From positions 1-5,375 of the forward strand of contig JAPUJX010000006.1 in the NCBI GenBank assembly GCA_027295975.1: 5,375 nt of DNA, in the 5' to 3' direction. This document shows, piece by piece, positions 1 through 5,375 of this stretch (its first letter is position 1; each line of letters opens with the position of its first letter). A program made the translations under genes and the position numbers. This DNA comes from Gammaproteobacteria bacterium. Lineage in GTDB: Bacteria; Pseudomonadota; Gammaproteobacteria; Pseudomonadales; Azotimanducaceae. The notes under the pieces are model-generated. The model had not been told where the DNA came from, did no database searches, and was given only the letters and a program-made list of their open reading frames with translations.

Positions 1-739
1 GGTTTGCGAGTCCGAGCACAACTTCTACATCAACTCTATTTGAGTATCATCGGGTCCGTAATTTTTGAGAGCACTGAGGTTGCGATGGGCCTGGGCAAAC
101 TCTGGCCTCAGTTTGATGGCCCTGTCATAACTCGCGACAGCTTCATCCAGCCGTCCCAGACTCTTTTAGCGCATTTCCCCGGTTGAAAAATGCCTCGACA
201 AAATCCGGCTTGAGCTCGATTGCCTTGTCGTAACTCGCCATGGCGCGTTCATAACACTTCTCGGTGTTCTCCGACCGTCCCAGTTCTTTCATCGCGTTAC
301 CGCGATTGCTGTATGCCTCGGCTGAATCGGGATCCAGTTCGATACTCCGGTCAAATGCCTCAATTGCCTCTTTTAACTTACCCTGCACCTGAAACACGGT
401 GCCTAACACATTGATAATGATCAGGGACCGCGGGTAGGTTTGAAGTAATTCCAAACACGACCGTTCCGCCTGCTCCAGGTAACCTGAGCGATACAGGTTG
501 AGCAGGGCATTCAGTTGCTCCTGGGAGGGGTTTGTGGCCTGTTTTTGCGGGCGCTGATTTTTCGCCCGGCTGTTTTTTTTCTGAAGTTTATGAAGACCTT
601 TCTTTGCAACCGGATGATCGGGTTGGCGCTGGAGGACGGTACGGTAGATCTGCAGCGCCAGGGAATCGTTACCCCGTTTGCTTGCCTTTTTCGCCTTGGA
701 TATGGCTTGCTCGATGGTTAATGGCCGCGATCGAGACAC
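1..739 (-). pseudogene. Broken TPR protein, probable N-terminal arm of a TPR-sulfotransferase; frameshifted and running off the window
   Basis: The intact first part (739-143, 198 residues) is a chain of tetratricopeptide repeats, a protein-binding helical scaffold: repeats at about residues 7-40, 74-107, 107-139 and 140-180, with a fifth starting at 181. Typical TPR residues are visible (NRGNAMKELGR, YDKAIELKP). The frame then ends in TGA at 145-143. Shifting by one base at about 160 continues the fifth repeat perfectly (LGRLDEAVASYDRAIKLRPEF, then LKNYGPDD), so one base has been gained. The repaired frame then meets TAG at 27-25, where CAG (Gln) would suit the family, and continues as KLCSDSQT to the window edge. 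The start is GTG at 739, preceded by GGAGAG with an 8-nt spacer. The order of a TPR array followed by a YGPDD-like linker resembles TPR-containing sulfotransferases of marine proteobacteria; that identity is recalled from family knowledge and the sulfotransferase domain itself lies outside the window. A sequencing error could explain either lesion, but two independent ones favour a real pseudogene. TPR 4 is 41 rather than 34 residues long. Confidence 0.72.
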
Positions 740-747
740 GAAAATCT

Positions 748-753
748 CTCTCC
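748..753 (-). promoter_or_regulatory. Ribosome binding site of the TPR gene
   Basis: GGAGAG reads on the minus strand, 8 nt upstream of a GTG codon at 739-737. It is what supports choosing this GTG as the start. The first residues that follow (SRSRPLTIEQA) match how proteins of this TPR type usually begin. Confidence 0.6.
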
Positions 754-791
754 AGGATGTTCCATGCCGAGACTAACATGTAAACCAGCCC

Positions 792-820
792 ACAAAATAC
801 CTGGCGCTGAAGCGCCCAGG
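792..820 (-). terminator. Possible rho-independent terminator of the amidase-kinase unit
   Basis: Read on the minus strand, CCTGGGCGC (820-812) can pair with GCGCCAGG (807-800) across a TTCA loop, with one bulged base. TATTTTGT follows at 799-792. It lies 40 nt beyond the kinase stop codon and 61 nt before the TPR start, which is the expected place to end the upstream transcript. The T-run is short and interrupted, so termination may be inefficient. The hairpin is nearly symmetric, but only the minus-strand side is followed by T residues. Confidence 0.45.
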
Positions 821-859
821 CTCGAGTGAATGCGGTTGAGGTACCCGGTCGGTAACCGG

Positions 860-1804
860 CTAACGCACTATTTCCTGAACGGCGTGGTCCACGGCTGCGG
901 TAAAACATCGTTTTGCCACCATGGAAAGGCCGCCGTCGGGGCTCAGGGCATCGGGATTACGCGCACTTATCTCCACGATTCCGCTGGCTCGAGCCGCAAC
1001 TGCGGTTCGGTAAGCCATGAGAACGTCCCGACCGATCTCGCTGCCCAGATATACCGCCAACCAATACATTTCGGACCGTCGTCGTTCTTCGGTGCGCAAG
1101 CTCATGACCAGAAAGTAGGCGAGGTCGAATAACGCGTTGCCGATGCGCGGACCCTGCCAATCGAAGAACACCACCTCGCTCGAGTCGGCAGTCAAAGGGA
1201 TGTTCTCGAGGTGGGCATCACCCTGCAGAAAGGTTTGGAGCTTGCCAAGTTGTGCATAGTAGTGCTGCATGCGCCCAAGCAAATGATCGCCTACCGCGGC
1301 GAACTCGGGGCAGAGGTCGACTAAAGCCGCGCGGTTCTGCTCCCATCCCAGGTTGAAATCGTTGGCGAGCGCGTTGTGAAACGCCGGATCCGCGAAGTTG
1401 GGAATCCAGTCCTGGTTGATGCCGGGTGTTGTCCCATGCAGAGTACGCAGTGCTGGCACCACCAGTTCCAGGTGCTCGCGGGTCGCTCCGTTCCTGAAGC
1501 TGATAGTCTGGGTGGGGACGTCTTCCAACAGGATGAAGTTGCTGTCGTAGCCGAAACAGATGGGCAAACGAATATTCAGAAGCGGCGCTATCGATCCATA
1601 AAACCGCCCTTCCATGTTGAACGACTCGCCGATGCGGGTGTCGCGGTCCTGGCGTGGACGTTTGAGTATGAGCGTCTCAGGTAGCCCTTTACCGACGACA
1701 TGCAGACGGCTCACCTCGGAGGTGAACTGCCCGATCCTCTCGATTTTCACTTCGTCGATGGGTTTTCGAAGAACGCTCTCCAGCCAGTCGGGGGTGGGAT
1801 TCAT
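860..1804 (-). CDS. APH/EcKL-like small-molecule phosphotransferase
   Basis: A 314-residue cytoplasmic protein with the kinase-like fold of the aminoglycoside, choline and ecdysteroid-kinase-like phosphotransferases, which move the ATP gamma-phosphate to a hydroxyl on a small molecule. Visible motifs in order: a putative nucleotide-loop region around residues 24-34, the ATP-binding lysine K48 in LILKRP, a helix-C glutamate E65 in MEGRFY, a hinge-like LLEDV (92-96), the catalytic loop QGDAHLEN (194-201; D196 as catalytic base, N201 as metal ligand) and the metal-binding D215 in FFDWQGP. The catalytic loop has QGD where many relatives have HGD. All key residues are present, so it is probably active. 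The ATG at 1804 lies 18 nt after the amidase stop codon and has no strong Shine-Dalgarno sequence, suggesting translation that partly depends on the upstream gene. The substrate cannot be read from the sequence. An antibiotic-resistance role is possible but not supported: nothing here resembles a specific known resistance enzyme. Confidence 0.82.
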   Translation of the reverse strand: MNPTPDWLESVLRKPIDEVKIERIGQFTSEVSRLHVVGKGLPETLILKRPRQDRDTRIGESFNMEGRFYGSIAPLLNIRLPICFGYDSNFILLEDVPTQTISFRNGATREHLELVVPALRTLHGTTPGINQDWIPNFADPAFHNALANDFNLGWEQNRAALVDLCPEFAAVGDHLLGRMQHYYAQLGKLQTFLQGDAHLENIPLTADSSEVVFFDWQGPRIGNALFDLAYFLVMSLRTEERRRSEMYWLAVYLGSEIGRDVLMAYRTAVAARASGIVEISARNPDALSPDGGLSMVAKRCFTAAVDHAVQEIVR

Positions 1805-1822
1805 GCAATCAGCCGGATTTAT

Positions 1823-3256
1823 CTACACAGGCGTGGTGGAAAGGTCCGGCTTGCGCCGGTAGTGCTCGGTGGCTTGTTCAAAACCGTGGGCAAGCTGGAG
1901 AAGCTCGAAGTCCCCGCGTGGTTTGCCGACGATCTGCAGACCGATCGGCAAACCCTCGTCGGTGAACCCCGCCGGCACGGAGATAGCGGGCAACCCCGTG
2001 ACGGATATGGCACAACATATGGTCATCCAATCGATGTACGTTTCCATGGGCTGGCCGTTGATTTCGCGCACCCAATCCTGCTCCGCGGGAAACGGCGGTA
2101 CTTGAGCGGCCGGTAACAGCAGCGCATCAAAATCGGCAAAGAAATTCTCGAGTTGGTGGTAGATCTTCGTGCGGATCATTTCGGAGGCCAGTAATTCCCG
2201 GGCGGAGAGCGCTAGACCTTTCTCGATGTTCCACATCAAAGTGTCTTTCGCGTGGCTGCGCCAACCGGGCTCGGTTCGGTCCAGAGTGTCTCCGAGAACA
2301 GCCAGTCCGGCTGCGCGTTGAACCTGGAAAACCGCCATCGCCTCGCTCAGCTCGGGGCAGGCACCTGCAACCGTACAGCCAAGCTGCTCGAAGACCGGCA
2401 GCGATTTTTCGAGGACGCTCGTGACCCGCCCATCAACGGGCACCAGATCGAGGTTCGGTGACCACGCCAGGCGTACCCCGGACAGGTCGCCCTCGAGAGG
2501 CTTGCGAAAATCGCTGCCGGGGACGTCGAGGGTAAGAGGATCGGCGGGAAAGGGGCCCGCCTGCGCGGACAGCAGCAATGCCGCGTCCGCCACGGTTTTC
2601 GCCATGGGTCCGGAGGTGCTGAGGCGCGCGAACCAACCGAAATCCCGCTCATAGGGAACGCGTCCCGCGGATGGACGCAAACCCACGACGTTGCAGAAGC
2701 TGGCTGGATTGCGCAGCGAGCCGCCCATGTCGCTGCCATCGGCGATGGGCAACATTCCGCTCGCCAGAGCCACGGCCGCGCCGCCGCTGCTGCCGCCGGC
2801 GGTTTTATCGAGGTCGTAGGGGTTGCGCGTGGTGCCAAACAGGCTGTTGAATGTATGTGATCCCAGGCCGAATTCCGGTACGTTGGATTTTCCGATCAGA
2901 ATTGCTCCCGCTCGACGCTGGCGGCTGACGAGTGCGCAGTCCCTCGAGGCAACTCGATCCGCAAAGGGGACGAAGCCGGACGTGGTTGGAAATCCACGCG
3001 CGTCGATCAGGTCCTTGGGAGCCATCGGCAACCCGTGTAACGGCCCGACTTCGTCACCGCGCGCCAGAGATTCGTCCGCTTTGACAGCGAGACGACGTGC
3101 GTCCGCGGGGTCCAGCAGGTTCACCAGAGCGTTGAGCCCGGGGTTCATTCGTTCGATCTGGGTATAGAAAGCGTTCAGGACCTCAACGGCGGAAACCTGT
3201 TTTGCGCGAAGGCGAGCCGCGAGGCTGACCGCGCTTTCCCAGATCAGATCGCTCAT
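1823..3256 (-). CDS. Amidase-signature family hydrolase
   Basis: A 477-residue enzyme, the usual length for the amidase-signature family, which hydrolyses amide bonds to a carboxylate and ammonia or an amine using a Ser-cisSer-Lys triad. The triad is visible: K81 in PMAPKDLIDARG, cis-Ser S156 in AGGSSGGAA, and nucleophile S180 in GSDMGGSLRNPASFCNVVGLRPS. An N-terminal helical stretch (1-40) and the C-terminal GLPAISVPAG and GLPIGLQIVG motifs are also typical. No signal peptide is seen, so it should be cytoplasmic. It is unlikely to be GatA of the Glu-tRNA(Gln) amidotransferase, because no gatB or gatC lies alongside and the C-terminal half (LLLPAAQVPPFP) reads like a general amidase. The substrate is unknown. 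The start is ATG at 3256. A second ATG at 3261 is out of frame and overlaps the leader. No clear Shine-Dalgarno motif is present. It is the first gene of a unit with the downstream kinase. Confidence 0.9.
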   Translation of the reverse strand: MSDLIWESAVSLAARLRAKQVSAVEVLNAFYTQIERMNPGLNALVNLLDPADARRLAVKADESLARGDEVGPLHGLPMAPKDLIDARGFPTTSGFVPFADRVASRDCALVSRQRRAGAILIGKSNVPEFGLGSHTFNSLFGTTRNPYDLDKTAGGSSGGAAVALASGMLPIADGSDMGGSLRNPASFCNVVGLRPSAGRVPYERDFGWFARLSTSGPMAKTVADAALLLSAQAGPFPADPLTLDVPGSDFRKPLEGDLSGVRLAWSPNLDLVPVDGRVTSVLEKSLPVFEQLGCTVAGACPELSEAMAVFQVQRAAGLAVLGDTLDRTEPGWRSHAKDTLMWNIEKGLALSARELLASEMIRTKIYHQLENFFADFDALLLPAAQVPPFPAEQDWVREINGQPMETYIDWMTICCAISVTGLPAISVPAGFTDEGLPIGLQIVGKPRGDFELLQLAHGFEQATEHYRRKPDLSTTPV

Positions 3257-3508
3257 GCCATGGCCGATGGGTGGTTTGTGAGTTTTGAGCTTAACATCCG
3301 TCTCGCACCATACAACGCCGGGTGCAGGAGTTGGTGTGATTGGCTAAAGTGTCGCCCGTTCAGCCGCTTTGTAGACGCCGACGGAATCGTAACCTGTTGA
3401 AATGTAACCTTAAGGGAGACTCTGGTGCGATTGTTGCTAGGCGATTGTCTCCGTTAGCCGAGCCGATGCCGCTGCGCCAATAAATTATGACAAATCCGAG
3501 GAGTCCAA
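3257..3508. other. Divergent intergenic spacer with short repeats
   Basis: No coding region is supported in these 252 nt, which separate the leftward amidase from the rightward ABC operon and must carry promoters for both unless transcription enters from elsewhere. I found no -35/-10 pair good enough to call on either strand. The part nearer the ABC gene holds two direct-repeat pairs: GTAACCT at 3389-3395 and 3404-3410 (15-nt period), and GCGATTGT at 3427-3434 and 3441-3448 (14-nt period). GGAGAC (3415-3420) and GTCTCC (3447-3452) form an inverted repeat around the second pair. These could be regulator half-sites or a leader hairpin, but each is short enough to arise by chance. Confidence 0.4.
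3499..3503 (+). promoter_or_regulatory. Ribosome binding site of the ABC ATPase gene
   Basis: AGGAG with a 5-nt spacer to the ATG at 3509. It selects this start over the upstream ATG at 3487, which is in a different frame and leads only to a short unrelated reading frame. Confidence 0.75.
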
Positions 3509-4396
3509 ATGCTCACTGTTACCGGGTTATCCAAAACCTATCCAAACGACGTCAAAGCGCTGGACGATGTCAGCCTTTCCATCCCCACCGGTATGTTCGG
3601 GCTGCTTGGTCCGAACGGCGCGGGCAAATCCACCTTGATGCGCACCATCGCCACCTTGCAGGAGCCCGATTCCGGCTCTGTTCAACTCGGTGACATAAAC
3701 GCGTTGCGGGACAAGACGGCCCTGCGCCGTTGCCTCGGCTACCTGCCACAGGAGTTTGGCGCCTATCCGCGTACTTCGCCGGTGGTCATGCTGGATCACG
3801 TCGCGGTGCTGAAAGGGATAACGGAGAAGAAGGTGAGAAAGGCGCTGGTTGAACAACTCCTGGCGCGAACCAACTTGTGGGACGTGCGCAATAAAAGCAT
3901 CGACACCTTCTCCGGTGGGATGAAGCAGCGCTTCGGCATCGCCCAGGCGCTGATCGGCGAGCCTAAGCTCATTATCGTTGATGAACCAACGGCGGGTCTC
4001 GATCCTGCGGAGCGGCGGCGGTTTCAGAATCTGCTGGCCAGAATTGGCGAAGATGTGGTTGTCATTCTCTCGACCCATATCGTCGATGATGTCTCCGACC
4101 TGTGCCCACGCATGGCCATCATGGGAGAAGGAAGAATTCTGGTGCAGGGTGAGCCGCAGACCCTCACGGAGAAACTCAACGGCAGGTTGTGGAGCAAGGT
4201 CATTCCCACGGATCAGGTAGCGGCCCTTCCCAAATCCCTGCCCGTGGTCTCTACCCGGATGGTGGCGGGTCAGACCGAAATTCGCGTAGTCTCCCGAGAA
4301 CGGCCGGAGGATGACATGGCGCTCGTTTCCCCCACCCTCGAAGACGTTTATTTCGCCACGTTGCGCGAGCACAACTTACAAGCCGAGCTGGACTAG
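3509..4396 (+). CDS. ABC-2 type exporter ATP-binding subunit
   Basis: A 295-residue ATPase that powers a membrane exporter from the cytoplasmic side. The motif set is complete: Walker A GPNGAGKST (34-42, K40), Q-loop Q81 in YLPQEFG, signature FSGGMKQR (134-141), Walker B LIIVDEP (154-160, catalytic E159), D-loop AGLDP (162-166) and H-loop H190 in STH. The nucleotide-binding domain ends near residue 220. The remaining 75 residues form a C-terminal extension ending in SPTLEDVYFATL, the tail seen on ATPases of the ABC-2 drug, lipid or NatA-like export class. The gene has a good Shine-Dalgarno motif and lies 10 nt before the permease gene, so the two are almost certainly co-transcribed and co-assembled. 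The exported substrate cannot be deduced from the ATPase. Confidence 0.93.
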   Translation: MLTVTGLSKTYPNDVKALDDVSLSIPTGMFGLLGPNGAGKSTLMRTIATLQEPDSGSVQLGDINALRDKTALRRCLGYLPQEFGAYPRTSPVVMLDHVAVLKGITEKKVRKALVEQLLARTNLWDVRNKSIDTFSGGMKQRFGIAQALIGEPKLIIVDEPTAGLDPAERRRFQNLLARIGEDVVVILSTHIVDDVSDLCPRMAIMGEGRILVQGEPQTLTEKLNGRLWSKVIPTDQVAALPKSLPVVSTRMVAGQTEIRVVSRERPEDDMALVSPTLEDVYFATLREHNLQAELD

Positions 4397-4406
4397 GGGG
4401 CGGATC

Positions 4407-5375
4407 ATGACCTGGGAAATATTTCGCTTCGAGTGCCGTTATCAGCTGCACTCACCGCTGTTTCTGATCGTTTCGATGGTGTTTTTCCTGTTCAATTTTT
4501 TTGCCATGGCGTCCGAGTCGGTAACCGTGGGGGGTGGTGCCGGCAACCTGAACCTGAACGCGTCCTTCATCGTGATTCAGACCCAGTACGTCTTCAGCAT
4601 TATCGGGATGTTTGCCGCCATCGCCTTTGTGGCGGGAGCCATCACCCGGGACTACGAGGCTAAAACCGCGGAACTTTTTTTTGCCAGCGGCGTTTCGGAA
4701 AAGAGTTATCTCTTCGGCCGCTTTGCCGGAGGGTTTTTGTTTGCAACGCTGGCCGTTCTGGTCGGCTTTCTCGGTACGCTGATTGCTACGTTTATGCCCT
4801 GGTTGGATCCGGAACGTATCGGCGTCTTTGACCCTGCGCCGTACTGGTTCGGCATTTACGGTGTGATTGTGCCGAATATGTTTGTTGTCTGTGCACTGTT
4901 TTTTTCGGTGGCTGCGCTGACCAGATCTATCCTCGCCTCCTATGTCGCCGCGCTTGCTTTCATGATCACATTCGTGGTGCTGAGCGCGGTCACCGATCAG
5001 GAGTCTCTGTCGACCGTGGCGCTGGCCGATCCTTTCGGTATTACGGCGTTCGGGGAGCTAACGCGTTACTGGACGGTTTTCGATCGCAACTACCAGGTAC
5101 CCGAGTTTACCGGAACCCTGCTGACGAACCGGTTGATCTGGGGAACCTTCGCCGTTCTTGCACTGCTGGCAACCGCGGCACGTTACGGTTTCAATCTGGC
5201 GCCGAGCCGATTTCGTTTGTGGCGCCCGAAGAGAAAGAAGACCTCGTTGCCCGCGCCGGTCGTGCGGGAGGTTCTTGCGCAACCACGGTTTTCCTTCGGC
5301 ACCAGTGTTTTTCAGTTCATCTCGCAATTGCGAATGGACATTCGAGGCATCGTACGTAGTGTGCCTTTTTACGTG
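4407..5375 (+). CDS. ABC-2 type permease, N-terminal part; possibly a long form with an M1-peptidase domain
   Basis: The frame opens at ATG 4407, preceded by AGGGGG with a 6-nt spacer, and stays open for 323 codons to the window edge, so the C-terminus is missing. Predicted membrane segments lie at about residues 17-36, 60-79, 106-129, 150-171, 177-196 and 243-259: one ABC-2-like half. RDYEAKTAELFFASGVSEKSY (first 20 residues at 81-100), between segments 2 and 3, is the cytoplasmic stretch that usually contacts the ATPase in this class. A basic linker (RLWRPKRKK, 270-278) leads to a second entry motif, SQLRMDIRGIVRSVPF (306-321), which resembles the N-terminal FRFECRYQLHSPLF. This suggests a duplicated permease with a second membrane half to follow. 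From family knowledge, proteobacterial permeases of about 1,200 residues with this start often end in an M1 aminopeptidase domain. That part is inference, since no HExxH motif lies within the window. It is the membrane partner of the ATPase directly upstream. Confidence 0.85.
   Translation, partial: MTWEIFRFECRYQLHSPLFLIVSMVFFLFNFFAMASESVTVGGGAGNLNLNASFIVIQTQYVFSIIGMFAAIAFVAGAITRDYEAKTAELFFASGVSEKSYLFGRFAGGFLFATLAVLVGFLGTLIATFMPWLDPERIGVFDPAPYWFGIYGVIVPNMFVVCALFFSVAALTRSILASYVAALAFMITFVVLSAVTDQESLSTVALADPFGITAFGELTRYWTVFDRNYQVPEFTGTLLTNRLIWGTFAVLALLATAARYGFNLAPSRFRLWRPKRKKTSLPAPVVREVLAQPRFSFGTSVFQFISQLRMDIRGIVRSVPFYV

Noticed and set aside
143..166. Programmed frameshifting in the TPR gene
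   Set aside because: The site lacks a convincing slippery heptamer, and a second stop at 27-25 in the restored frame makes simple decay a better explanation.
4..186. A short plus-strand open frame at the left edge
   Set aside because: It lies opposite the continuation of the TPR gene, which translates into textbook TPR sequence on the minus strand.
841..860. A small hairpin, CCGGT and ACCGG, next to the kinase stop codon
   Set aside because: The stem has only five pairs and no T-run follows on either strand; the hairpin at 800-820 is a better terminator candidate.
2347..2838. A 163-codon open frame on the same strand as the amidase but in another frame
   Set aside because: Its product is dominated by Ala, Pro, Arg and Ser, as expected from a high-GC off-frame translation, and the amidase triad region overlaps it in the correct frame.
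1823..3256. GatA subunit of the tRNA-dependent amidotransferase
   Set aside because: No gatB or gatC neighbours are present and the C-terminal half resembles general amidases; the family signature alone does not distinguish them.
3397..3425. A possible promoter with TTGAAA at 3397-3402
   Set aside because: The sequence 16-18 nt downstream of this -35-like box has no resemblance to a -10 element.
3527..4372. A 281-codon open frame on the minus strand, opposite the ABC ATPase
   Set aside because: It is an antisense shadow: the plus strand carries every ABC ATPase motif, while this frame shows low-complexity, His- and Gly-rich sequence with no recognisable domain.

Overview
The window looks like ordinary bacterial chromosome: tightly packed genes, moderately high GC and Shine-Dalgarno motifs. 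The gene content (TPR protein of the sulfotransferase-linked type, amidase-signature enzyme, kinase-fold phosphotransferase, and an ABC-2 exporter whose permease resembles peptidase-fused forms) suggests a free-living, possibly marine gammaproteobacterium. That placement is an inference from protein character only; there is no rRNA or marker gene here.

Minus strand, 3256 down to 1: a two-gene unit of an amidase-signature hydrolase (3256-1823) and, 18 nt later, an APH/EcKL-like small-molecule kinase (1804-860). Both keep their recognisable catalytic residues. A GC-rich hairpin followed by a short T-rich run (820-792) is a plausible terminator. After it comes a TPR protein gene (739 to the window edge) that is broken: a one-base frameshift near 160 cuts the fifth TPR, and reading on in the restored frame meets a TAG at 27-25. 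The protein resembles the N-terminal arm of TPR-sulfotransferases, so this is probably the 5' part of a decayed sulfotransferase gene.

Intergenic 3257-3508: a 252-nt divergent spacer. It holds no gene and no convincing promoter, but it does contain two short direct-repeat pairs and a small inverted repeat.

Plus strand, 3509 to the end: an ABC exporter operon. A complete ATPase (3509-4396) is followed after 10 nt by a permease gene (4407 onward) that is still open at the window edge after 323 codons. The permease fragment already holds one full ABC-2-like half of six predicted membrane segments, and it then begins what looks like a second copy of the N-terminal entry motif. This suggests a long duplicated permease, possibly the type carrying an M1 aminopeptidase domain.

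I see no CRISPR array, tRNA, rRNA, insertion sequence or defence system. The points most worth following up are the broken TPR gene, the amidase-kinase pair and the truncated large permease.
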